Positions 33,762 to 41,480 of a DNA stretch of 64,000 nucleotides are shown here, one piece after another. The position numbers were made by a program, and so were the translations under genes. Below the pieces are notes generated by a model that saw nothing but the letters and a program-made list of their open reading frames with translations, was not told the origin of the DNA and made no database searches. The stretch's first letter is position 1. Every line of letters starts with the position of its first letter. The stretch comes from Cellvibrionales bacterium (GTDB taxonomy: Bacteria; Pseudomonadota; Gammaproteobacteria; Pseudomonadales; UBA7239): positions 1,860,001-1,924,000 of the forward strand of contig JADJPU010000001.1 of assembly GCA_016713115.1 (NCBI GenBank), in the 5' to 3' direction.

Positions 33762-34736
33762 ATGGCACATCTCGTAGAAAACATGGCCTATGTCGGTCAA
33801 ACGCCTTGGCATGGTTTAGGTAATGCTTTGGCTCCTCGTCAATCCTTGGATGTATGGGCAAAACAAGCCGGTATGGATTGGGATATTTTGGATACCCCCG
33901 CGCGTTTTGTAACCAGCAAAACCAATAAACAGTTTGGTGAAATCTTGTCGTTTGATGACAACAAAGTGTTGTATCGCTCAGATACACACGCACCGCTCTC
34001 TGTCGTGAGCAATCGTTACCAAGTGGTGCAACCGCGTGAGATTTTGGAGTTTTATCGCGATCTCACCGAAGTGTCTGGTTTTGAACTGGAAACAGCCGGT
34101 GTTTTAAAAGGCGGCAAGAAGTTTTGGGCGTTGGCTAAAACCGGTCAGGATTTTGCACTCAAAGGCAAAGATATTACCAATGGCTATATTTTGTTGGCGA
34201 CCGCTTGCGATGGCACGCTGGCAACAACGGCGCAGTTCACCAGTATTCGCGTGGTGTGCAATAACACCTTGGCGGTGGCTTTGGGTGATAACCGTGGTTG
34301 CGTCAAAGTCCCACACAGCACAAAGTTTGATGCACAAGCGGTGAAGCAACAGTTGGGTATTTCGGTATCCGGTTGGGATCAATTCATGTACCGCATGAAA
34401 ACTTTAGCTGAACGCAAAGTCAGCACCAAAGAAGCAGAAAACTTTTTCTTGCGCGTCTTCAGTGAACCCAGCAAAGCCACACACAAACCGGTGTTCGCCA
34501 AAACCAATGAACGCGCCATGGCTAAAGCACTGGAGTTGTTTGACGGGTGTGGGCGCGGTGCGGATTTGGCTTCAGCCAAAGGCACGGCTTACGGCTTGCT
34601 CAATGCCGTGACAGAGTTTGTTGATCACGAACGCCGCGCTCACAGTGCGGATAACCGCTTGGATTCTGCGTGGTTTGGCGCCGGTGCGGTGATTAAACAA
34701 AACGCGCTGGACTTGGCTTATGCCATGGCCGCGTGA
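33762..34736 (+). CDS. DUF932 family protein
   Basis: 324 residues of the DUF932 (phage/plasmid-like) family, common on conjugative and integrative elements. Family motifs are QTPWHGLGNAL near the start, LSVVSNRYQVVQPREILEF, and FTSIRVVCNNTLAVAL in the middle. The biochemical role is not established. It is followed by a terminator at 34760, so it is probably expressed as a separate unit. Confidence 0.82.
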   Translation: MAHLVENMAYVGQTPWHGLGNALAPRQSLDVWAKQAGMDWDILDTPARFVTSKTNKQFGEILSFDDNKVLYRSDTHAPLSVVSNRYQVVQPREILEFYRDLTEVSGFELETAGVLKGGKKFWALAKTGQDFALKGKDITNGYILLATACDGTLATTAQFTSIRVVCNNTLAVALGDNRGCVKVPHSTKFDAQAVKQQLGISVSGWDQFMYRMKTLAERKVSTKEAENFFLRVFSEPSKATHKPVFAKTNERAMAKALELFDGCGRGADLASAKGTAYGLLNAVTEFVDHERRAHSADNRLDSAWFGAGAVIKQNALDLAYAMAA

Positions 34737-34759
34737 GTGCCTGTCATCAACAAAAACGG

Positions 34760-34797
34760 AACCCCAGTAGAGTCCGCTTACTGGGGTTTATTTTTTC
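34760..34797 (+). terminator. Rho-independent terminator after the DUF932 gene
   Basis: Perfect 10-bp stem AACCCCAGTA/TACTGGGGTT with a nine-base loop and a TTTATTTTTT tail. It lies only 12 bases before the ATG of the next gene, so that gene needs read-through or its own promoter. Confidence 0.85.
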
Positions 34798-34808
34798 AGG
34801 AGAGAACC

Positions 34809-35222
34809 ATGGAAAAACTAAAGCCCATTCCCGCCAATGTGGCGGCGATCTGGGGTGCTTTTTTGTACGAAGGCGTATGGGTGTGTGCAAAAAATACCAC
34901 CAGAGAAACGGAAGTGTTACGACATTGGAACCAAGGTCGCGTTGATTTAATGGCAGCCGTGTGTGCGTATTTGCCGGAAGTGTGGCGACAAATTGAACCG
35001 CGTTGGTACGAAGCGCAATTTCCTGGCGTATTTGAGTGCGAAGTGATTGCACCCTTGGGTTCTATCCTTGGTGATTATTTATTACTCAACCAAGGCCGTT
35101 TGCCACCACGAGATTTTGTACAAACTTTTGTGCGCGATTTGATTGACGACTTTTTTCACAGCGAACAGCACGCACGCATACACCGTCAAACTCACATCGA
35201 CCACAGTGCAGGGTTGCACTAA
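34809..35222 (+). CDS. Hypothetical island protein
   Basis: 137 residues from ATG 34809 (MEKLKPIPANVAAIWGAFLYEG), preceded by an AGGAGAG ribosome site; the longer frame from 34737 would begin before the terminator and is unlikely. Soluble, Trp- and His-containing, with no motif I recognise. It lies between DUF932 and YqaJ genes, the usual company of such short genes on integrative elements. Confidence 0.6.
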   Translation: MEKLKPIPANVAAIWGAFLYEGVWVCAKNTTRETEVLRHWNQGRVDLMAAVCAYLPEVWRQIEPRWYEAQFPGVFECEVIAPLGSILGDYLLLNQGRLPPRDFVQTFVRDLIDDFFHSEQHARIHRQTHIDHSAGLH

Positions 35223-35254
35223 GAAATATTGCTTAACCACATCACATCCACCCC

Positions 35255-35288
35255 AAGCCCGACTGAGCCATCAGCGGGCTTTTTTTTA
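35255..35288 (+). terminator. Rho-independent terminator before yqaJ-type gene
   Basis: Stem AAGCCCG/CGGGCTT extended by CTGA/TCAG, then a run of eight T. It lies 15 bases before the ATG of the exonuclease. Confidence 0.85.
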
Positions 35289-35302
35289 TGTTGAGGAAAC
35301 AC

Positions 35303-36229
35303 ATGATGCAAACACAACAAGTAAAACGGCATCGACACGGTGCTTTGCAGTTAGTCTCCACACAAGCCATGCCGCGCGAAACATGGCTCGATGTACGCAA
35401 ACAAGGCATTGGTGCCAGTGATGCCGCAGCAGCGGTGGGCATTAGCCCGTACCAATCGCCTTTAGAGCTGTGGCTGATCAAAACCGGTCGCGACAGCGGT
35501 ATGCCAAAACCCAATCCCGATGATGAATCGTCACCGATGTATTGGGGCAATATCCTCGAACCGATTGTGGCGCAGCATTACACCAAACGCACCGGCAACA
35601 AAGTGCGCAAAGTGAATGCCGTGTTGCAACACCCCGATGCCGACAAACACTGGATGCTGGCGAATTTGGATTACCCCGTCACGCACAACAGCGATGTGCA
35701 GATTTTGGAATGCAAAACAGCGGGTGAGTGGGGAGCCAAACATTGGCGCGATGGTGTGCCCGAATATGTGCAGTGCCAAGTGCAACACCAACTGGCCGTG
35801 ACAGGAAAACAAGCCGCCGATGTGTGCGTGTTGCTTTGCGGGCAGGAAATCAAAATTTATCGCATTGAACGCGATGAAGCCTTGATTGAAAAACTGATCG
35901 CACTGGAACGGCAATTTTGGCATTGCGTCGAAACGGATACACCGCCACCCGTGGATGGCTCTGATTCCTCCGGCAGAGCGCTCAAATACCTCTACCCGAA
36001 CGACAGCGGTGATGTATTGGATCTCACGGAAGATTCACACCTGTGCCAAGTGTTTACTGATTTGTTAGCAGCACGCGACACTATTGCACAAGCCCAGCAG
36101 CAGGAAGATCTGTACAAGCAAACCCTGCAAGAAAAAATGGGCGAAGCAAGCCGGATTATTTTTCCGGCAGGTGAAGTGTCATGGAAGAAAAACAAAACCG
36201 GAAGTAGAAGGTTTTTGGTGCGTGCGTGA
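35303..36229 (+). CDS. YqaJ-type viral recombinase exonuclease
   Basis: About 308 residues, of the YqaJ/lambda-exonuclease-like group. These enzymes resect double-strand DNA ends in phage and element recombination, paired with a single-strand annealing protein. The nuclease core is visible: GIGASDAAAAVG, the acidic GNILEPIVA, a D…ECKT pair (NSDVQILECKTA) and QCQVQHQLAVTG. No RecT/Bet partner is seen next to it. Start is ATG 35303 after GAGGAAA; 35306 is also possible. Confidence 0.85.
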   Translation: MMQTQQVKRHRHGALQLVSTQAMPRETWLDVRKQGIGASDAAAAVGISPYQSPLELWLIKTGRDSGMPKPNPDDESSPMYWGNILEPIVAQHYTKRTGNKVRKVNAVLQHPDADKHWMLANLDYPVTHNSDVQILECKTAGEWGAKHWRDGVPEYVQCQVQHQLAVTGKQAADVCVLLCGQEIKIYRIERDEALIEKLIALERQFWHCVETDTPPPVDGSDSSGRALKYLYPNDSGDVLDLTEDSHLCQVFTDLLAARDTIAQAQQQEDLYKQTLQEKMGEASRIIFPAGEVSWKKNKTGSRRFLVRA

Positions 36230-36244
36230 TCTGGAGTAGCAGAG

Positions 36245-36285
36245 TAACACTTGCCAAGTTACGTTTGGTGAGTGTTATTTTTTTT
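36245..36285 (+). terminator. Rho-independent terminator after the exonuclease
   Basis: 13-bp stem TAACACTTGCCAA/TTGGTGAGTGTTA, with G-U pairs, and a T run of eight. It marks the end of the first plus-strand block and the edge of the inverted block that follows. Confidence 0.85.
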
Positions 36286-36987
36286 GGATTTAATCATCCA
36301 TTGCAAGTGTGGTCTATATGCTGATTTTTAGGCAGCTTCATGGATGGATCAGTGGGTTTGCAACAACAAGCCGTTTTTGCCATGTATTTCCCTCTTTGTC
36401 TTGCAATAACACTTCGGTAATTGATTCTCCTCCAGACATAGAGAGTTGCAATTCTGCGCTCGCAATCTTCTCGCCAAGAATTGGTCTTATGAATCCGTTC
36501 AGAATGGATTGCGCCATTGACACAACATTTTGGTTGCGAGGAATTGAAAATTGCTGTGGAGAGATTTAACCCGTAATTAAGTTGGCAACAAACTTTTCTT
36601 CGCCGGAGCTAATTAGCAGATAACGGATGTGCTCGCATGAGCCATCAAACTGCTGTGCAATATTGAAAATGTAGCCTGAAATTTTCTTGGTGGACGGCAT
36701 TAGTGAGTGTCAGCGTATGCGAGATATTCTGAGTTCAGCGCCAAGCATTGGCGATGGTGTGGTGTATATCTTATTGGGAGAACTGCCGGAGTTGGGCAAT
36801 CTGTAATAAAAGCGTTTTATCAAAAACTCGTCGCACTAAGGGAAACACAAGAAAGTCGCGCTGACCGTCTGTATGCGAAAAATGATGGCCATATTGAATG
36901 CCATGGTGCGGGATAATTTCATGTGACAAGTGAACTAATTTTACAAAATAAGTATTGATTTTTTACCACAGTCGCTTGTTAGGTATT
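36286..36987. other. Gene-poor junction with two doubtful small minus-strand frames
   Basis: About 700 bases between the exonuclease terminator and the first clear minus-strand gene. On the minus strand two short frames follow each other in the same phase: one of 44 residues (36700-36566, starting MPSTKKISGYIFN) and one of 61 residues (36523-36338, ending in VVANPLIHP). A TAA separates them; if it is an error they would form one protein of about 120 residues. The pair reads like coding sequence but I cannot prove it. Nothing else is convincing here. Confidence 0.35.
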
Positions 36988-37299
36988 TCATTCGCTCCGG
37001 CTTTTCCACTCAGTCAGCATTCTCAACTTAGCAGCTCCGTGTCCATCTCCATGAATCTCATCATTTCGCGGCTCGCGAATAACTAAGAGTTGCCCATTTC
37101 TACTAGACTTGGCTAGTTCGATTAGTTTGTTGCGAGCTTCCGTCCGTGTGACCTCTGGGATTTCTAGAAGGTAGGACTCGCTGGCTGAATCTATAAAGAA
37201 ATCGCTACATTCTTTACATGAGAATAACCTGCCGTAGGGAGAGTGAACAGACTTGAAGCTTGCAACTAAATCGCAGAGTGGGCATTTCTGGTTTTCCAT
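36988..37299 (-). CDS. Small zinc-finger-like protein of unknown function
   Basis: 103 residues with two CxxC pairs (CPLC near residue 6 and CKEC near 28), a likely zinc ribbon, followed by a helical and basic region with a His-rich patch (EIHGDGHGAAKL). Function unknown. Just after its stop, the sequence ACCTAACAAGCG matches the start of the attC-like sites found after other genes of this block, which suggests it was once a cassette. Confidence 0.6.
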   Translation of the reverse strand: MENQKCPLCDLVASFKSVHSPYGRLFSCKECSDFFIDSASESYLLEIPEVTRTEARNKLIELAKSSRNGQLLVIREPRNDEIHGDGHGAAKLRMLTEWKSRSE

Positions 37300-37368
37300 G
37301 TGACCTGCTTACGAGTAGACCTAATGATTGACTGAAATGTTAGCAATGATGTTCATCATGACGCGCGG

Positions 37369-38424
37369 CTATTGTTTTTGGTTGATGTATGCATCTGGAG
37401 AGAAGCTGCCCTCAAATGCTGGGCATGCAATCTTTGAGTATGAGGATGAAGCCTTGTTAGCGTCAAGAGACTGATAGTCTTCCGCTTGAATCAACTTGCC
37501 GTTTACAAGGAGGCTGGTGAACACCTTGTATTCGGTTGGGGTCACCGAAACAACTTGGACAATCTTTTCCAGGGTGTTCCCGTTATTGGGAGTTAGGCAA
37601 TCGCCAATTTTTATATCTGACTGCACGTTATGGTCCACCGTTGGAAAACTGCAATCATTTCTGCCGACTTCAAAGCGGGTGATTTCAGCTCCATCATTTC
37701 CAGAATATGCATAAACGTAAATGCCTCCATATTGGATCGTTTTCTTCATGTCTGTGCTTGCACAAGCTTTCCGCGTAACATCTGGACGAAGCTTTGTTTG
37801 AATCCAGTTTGCATCAATGTCTCTCGACGTGTATTTAGGAAGGGTGCAGTGATATACAGCTCTCGGCCCTGGCCCAACAGTGAGCTTATCCAATCGAGTG
37901 TCTTGATCAATCATCATTGGCAATTGCTGGTTGTATTGATTGGCAGTGTTGGTAAATCCTTCGATGATTTTCGCCTCGGCTTCTTGCGAGTCTGGCTTCA
38001 TTGCGGCCTTCCCGACCTCTTTTTCAAACTCTGTCCAGTATTGCGTAAAATTTCCCAGCAGCATACCAACAACAAGACCACATTGTGTTTTTGGATCTAT
38101 TTTACCATCTAGGCTTCTTATGTTATTGGCTACGATACTTTGCATTTCTGCTTTTGCAGTGCTCTTATATTTAGGCAGTTGATTTTTGTACGCTGATGAT
38201 ATATTAGATTCAATGTCTTGCTCTGCCTTCTGTGAGAGCTCCTCAATATTCATAAGCAAGGCGTAACCACATTTGGTTTGTTTTACTGCTTGTAGCGCAT
38301 ATACACTAGCCAAATATGAACCAGCTGCTTCGGTAATAGCATCCTCCGATTTGTGCTGTGCAAGTGAGTGGTTCACATAAAATGCAATACATGCAACTAC
38401 GAATGACTGCTTAAGATTTTTCAT
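37369..38424 (-). CDS. Exported protein of unknown function
   Basis: 351 residues with a signal peptide (hydrophobic FVVACIAFYV, cleavage near SLAQ). The mature part has a helical first half, then Cys-containing segments (CTLPKYT, NDCSFPTV, GDCLTPNNG). I recognise no family. Its stop lies 70 bases upstream of the next gene on the same strand. Confidence 0.6.
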   Translation of the reverse strand: MKNLKQSFVVACIAFYVNHSLAQHKSEDAITEAAGSYLASVYALQAVKQTKCGYALLMNIEELSQKAEQDIESNISSAYKNQLPKYKSTAKAEMQSIVANNIRSLDGKIDPKTQCGLVVGMLLGNFTQYWTEFEKEVGKAAMKPDSQEAEAKIIEGFTNTANQYNQQLPMMIDQDTRLDKLTVGPGPRAVYHCTLPKYTSRDIDANWIQTKLRPDVTRKACASTDMKKTIQYGGIYVYAYSGNDGAEITRFEVGRNDCSFPTVDHNVQSDIKIGDCLTPNNGNTLEKIVQVVSVTPTEYKVFTSLLVNGKLIQAEDYQSLDANKASSSYSKIACPAFEGSFSPDAYINQKQ

Positions 38425-38436
38425 GGCTTTATCCTC

Positions 38437-38492
38437 TGGTGTTTAAATCAGCGGCGCGTGTACCGCCCCGCTGGATTGGCTTATTAGCTTTC
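38437..38492 (-). repeat. Degenerate attC-like hairpin after the kinase gene
   Basis: Read on the minus strand, the arms AATCCAGCGG and CCGCTGATT pair over nine bases with one unpaired C, as in attC sites. The flanking AGCTAATAAGCC looks like the first core, but the second core (GTTRRRY) is absent. It would be a decayed site. Confidence 0.35.
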
Positions 38493-38516
38493 TGGTGCAG
38501 TACCCATCATGCCGCA

Positions 38517-40865
38517 TCAGCGATCCAGATATGCTTTTGCTTCATCATATAGCTGTTTTTCTGACGCAAAAACTCTATCGCCTTCGATCTTGGCTTGTTT
38601 TGCGTAATTCGCATCCCCTGCTTTTTCAGCGACGAAAGCTAAGCAGTCATAGCTTTCAGCTCGCCAAGGGGCAAGCTTAACCAATGATTTTGCATACTTC
38701 ATAGCTTCAGAAAAATATTTATTGTGCAATTGAATTGTAGCCATTGCTCTAATACCGTTAAAATCATCTGGCACATCACGAAGGAAATCAGAAAGAATTT
38801 CCAAAGCACTTTTTGTATCCCCAAGCCAATCCTTCAACTGCGCTGCCAGAATCGCGTCTACAAATACCCCAGAGCTTGACTTGTGTAGAAATAGATTTTC
38901 GATATTAGAAAAAATATTTTGCTCTCCTGTATCAAGCCTTCCCTTCATTAACTTGTATCGAGCTATTGTTCGCAACTCTATTATTTGGAGTTCGCGAATC
39001 TCGCTCAGCCATTGGGGGTGGTTCTTGATGAATTGCAGAACGCCATCGGCTCCTTTATCGGTCCCCCAGCCGTCATCGCACCAATGTTCAAGCATCTCTA
39101 TAAGGGCGCGCTTACGAATATCGATCGGAACCAAATCACTCACCCACAAAGTAGGCGCAATCGTATTTACAACCTCTCCATCTTGAATAAGACGTCGCAA
39201 AAGTATTTCTCTCATCCGCAGTGTGTAGTAGTTTGGATTGAGAGTAAGTCCTTCTTTAATCAAGTCGCCCGCCAACTTGGCAAAACCCATAGCGCGCGGT
39301 AGGTCGATGTAACGAATAGCTGTGGCGTATTCGAGCGCAACCCAAGCTGCCTCATCAAGTGAGTGGACATCGCGCCGAATGTTTAACCGCTTGCGCGCAG
39401 AGTCGAGTGCTCGCTCATGCTCGGCTGCCTGCATTAGCGCAATTGTCAAATTTCCTTGGATATCTACATCATTTGGAAAATGTTCAATGCCGTCTCTACA
39501 CAAGTCTGCAGACTGACGGTTCTTATTAAGAAGGTTGAGTGTCATTGAATAGTTGACATAAAACTCGGAGGGCTTGGCATTGTTCATTGCCAACAAAAGG
39601 AAAAGTTTTTCAGCTTCTGGAGCCCGTTCTAAATGGCAAAGGCAAAGACCATAATTCACAGCCATATCGTGCGGCAGTCCCCACCACTGTATCCACTTGC
39701 TAAGTATCTCTGGGAGGACTTGAGGACGAAGAATCTGTTCTGCCTCGGCATAGCGTCCTAATGCAATTAGATCAATCGCTTCTTTTGCAAATGGCAACAA
39801 GTCGTCCATCTCTACGACCATGTAACCGTCTTTACCTCGATTTTCGTTTGGAACACACACGAGCATGTCCGCTTGCTGCTTTTCTCCCTTGCCAAGAATT
39901 GAGCGTTTGTATCGCGTACCTGGCTTGCAGAGGTCAAGCGCAACACCATGCTTTTGTGCTATCGGTAGCAAATCAAGCTCAAGCTGCTCGTAACTCTGAT
40001 ATCTGTCCTTTGGATCTTTTTCCAAGCAACGAGCAATAATACGCCCTAACCCTAGCGGAGTTGAGTTAAACAATCCTCCCAGCTTTTTGGGTTTGTCTCG
40101 TAGATGTTGTTTGGCGATATCAACCACGGTTGTGCCAAGAAATGGCGGTGACCCAGTTTCGAATTCAAACATCATGCAACCAAGGGCATAAATATCTGCA
40201 CGATGGTCAATCGTGGCTGATCCGGCGATTTGCTCAGGCGCTGCATACGTTACGGTGCCAAGAAAACTTCCTTGCTGCGTGCGATCTGGGCGGTCAATTG
40301 TATTGGCTATTGCATTACCAACACTCTGTAATGCTTGCCCAATCGGGCGAGCTAGTCCCCAGTCCGCAACATACGCCAAACCCTTTTCATCGAGCAAAAT
40401 GTTCGATGGTTTCAGGTCGCGGTGAATAACTCCTAAGTGTCTTTTTGCCCAAGAGAGGCCGCGAACGACTCGCAACAATGTTTCTATTTTTTTGGTCTTT
40501 GTCAATCGTGGAAGCCAGCCAGATAAATCACCGTTCGACATCCATTTTGCTAAGACGCATGGAAGCTCATTGATTCGAACTACAGCTACGGCCTCAGCGA
40601 TAAGATCGCAAGGTGATGCGGCAATCCAAACGGCTAACTCATCGAGAAATCTGTCTATTGTCGCCTTCTCGCCAACATACTCTGGTCGCACGCCTTTGAG
40701 TGCAAACTCTTTTTTTGTTTCTACATGGGAAAGATGAATGCATATTCCCATGCCACCAGCGAAGATGCCTTTCACAACAAATCTAGTGGATCCATCCGAT
40801 ATATGAGTCGCAACCTCAGGTAGATCGATGGAACTGCCAATATGCAAATCATCAAAATTCAGCAT
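38517..40865 (-). CDS. Ser/Thr protein kinase with C-terminal TPR-like repeats
   Basis: 782 residues from ATG 40865 (a longer frame to 40952 seems less likely). The kinase domain (about 20-280) has the Gly-rich loop GIFAGGMG at 35-40, the ATP-binding Lys near 57 (FALKGV), the catalytic HRDLKPSN at 148-155 and DWG (not DFG) at 168-170, so it should be active. The rest consists of helical repeats of TPR type (for example RYAEAEQIL, EFYVNYSMTLNLLNK). Kinase-TPR proteins occur in several defence systems and signalling pathways; a role here is only suggested by the mobile setting. Confidence 0.82.
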   Translation of the reverse strand: MLNFDDLHIGSSIDLPEVATHISDGSTRFVVKGIFAGGMGICIHLSHVETKKEFALKGVRPEYVGEKATIDRFLDELAVWIAASPCDLIAEAVAVVRINELPCVLAKWMSNGDLSGWLPRLTKTKKIETLLRVVRGLSWAKRHLGVIHRDLKPSNILLDEKGLAYVADWGLARPIGQALQSVGNAIANTIDRPDRTQQGSFLGTVTYAAPEQIAGSATIDHRADIYALGCMMFEFETGSPPFLGTTVVDIAKQHLRDKPKKLGGLFNSTPLGLGRIIARCLEKDPKDRYQSYEQLELDLLPIAQKHGVALDLCKPGTRYKRSILGKGEKQQADMLVCVPNENRGKDGYMVVEMDDLLPFAKEAIDLIALGRYAEAEQILRPQVLPEILSKWIQWWGLPHDMAVNYGLCLCHLERAPEAEKLFLLLAMNNAKPSEFYVNYSMTLNLLNKNRQSADLCRDGIEHFPNDVDIQGNLTIALMQAAEHERALDSARKRLNIRRDVHSLDEAAWVALEYATAIRYIDLPRAMGFAKLAGDLIKEGLTLNPNYYTLRMREILLRRLIQDGEVVNTIAPTLWVSDLVPIDIRKRALIEMLEHWCDDGWGTDKGADGVLQFIKNHPQWLSEIRELQIIELRTIARYKLMKGRLDTGEQNIFSNIENLFLHKSSSGVFVDAILAAQLKDWLGDTKSALEILSDFLRDVPDDFNGIRAMATIQLHNKYFSEAMKYAKSLVKLAPWRAESYDCLAFVAEKAGDANYAKQAKIEGDRVFASEKQLYDEAKAYLDR

Positions 40866-40907
40866 GGTATCTTGGTCGACCTCGGTGAGATGGATCCCGC
40901 GTCTGAA

Positions 40908-40985
40908 AGCTAACGCAAAGCTAAACGGCGCGGCGTTAACCGCGCCCAACAAGTGAAATGGGCGTGCTTGAGCGCTTTGTTAGGT
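40908..40985 (-). repeat. attC-like recombination site
   Basis: 78-base imperfect palindrome between two minus-strand genes. Read on the minus strand it starts ACCTAAC (R'') and ends GTTAGCT (R'), with AAAGC/GCTTT extending the pairing and two unpaired bases. An inner stem CGCGCCCA/TGGGCGTG has one mismatch. The order, spacing and unpaired bases fit integron attC sites. The gene ahead of it ends just before the first core. Confidence 0.7.
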
Positions 40986-40988
40986 GAA

Positions 40989-41366
40989 TTATTCTTCACT
41001 CTCACGATCTTCTCTTTCCTGCTGTTTTATTGCCGCAAGATTCTCAGCTAGCCATTTATGTAATTCACTATTTGAGGCAGACCAACTTGTAAACTCTTCT
41101 ATTTCACTTTCCGTCCAGCCAGCTTTCCCTGATACAACATCATTGAATTTGTAGCCTGAATCATATTGTGTTTCAAATTTTGGTTTTCCATTTTCAGTAT
41201 CGTAGTAGCAGATTGGCAATATAGAAAGAAGATCATCTGTTGTGCTTACATTTGGTCGATAACCAAATGTAATTTCCTCAAGCTCACCATTTTCATCAAA
41301 GATAACTTTGTCAATGAAGTTTTTTGCAAATATAGATACCGCTCTTCCTGATTTTAAAATTGGCAT
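40989..41366 (-). CDS. Hypothetical protein on a probable gene cassette
   Basis: 125 residues, acidic, with no membrane segment and no motif I know. An attC-like site lies at each end: its stop is just before the site at 40908-40985 and its start just after the one at 41381-41480. GAGAGGAGAAG directly follows that core and serves as the ribosome site. This is the typical make-up of one integron cassette: promoterless gene plus one attC. Confidence 0.6.
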   Translation of the reverse strand: MPILKSGRAVSIFAKNFIDKVIFDENGELEEITFGYRPNVSTTDDLLSILPICYYDTENGKPKFETQYDSGYKFNDVVSGKAGWTESEIEEFTSWSASNSELHKWLAENLAAIKQQEREDRESEE

Positions 41367-41380
41367 TAACTTCTCCTCTC

Positions 41381-41480
41381 GGCTAACGTTTAGCTAAGGG
41401 CGGCGAAAGGTGGCGCATAACAAGCGAAGCATGCGTAGACTGAAGCTGTCCAGTAAGCGAAATTTGGCGCTTTGTTATGC
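41381..41480 (-). repeat. attC-like recombination site
   Basis: Read on the minus strand it begins GCATAAC (R''), whose TAA is the stop codon of the KAP-like gene, and ends GTTAGCC (R'). Inside lies a strong palindrome at 41415-41480: GCATAACAAGCG pairs with CGCTTTGTTATGC, with one extrahelical base. The inner ACTG/CAGT arms form a second stem. The 100-base span is within the size range of attC sites. Only the composite layout makes the exact right end uncertain. Confidence 0.7.

Noticed and set aside
36707..36916. 69-residue plus-strand frame in the junction region
   Set aside because: No ribosome site or recognisable composition, and it overlaps the attC-like flank; the minus-strand frames look more like coding.
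37300..37368. Third attC-like site between the 103- and 351-residue genes
   Set aside because: A short GCTAAC…ATTAGG hairpin is present but only 27 bases long, too short for an attC.
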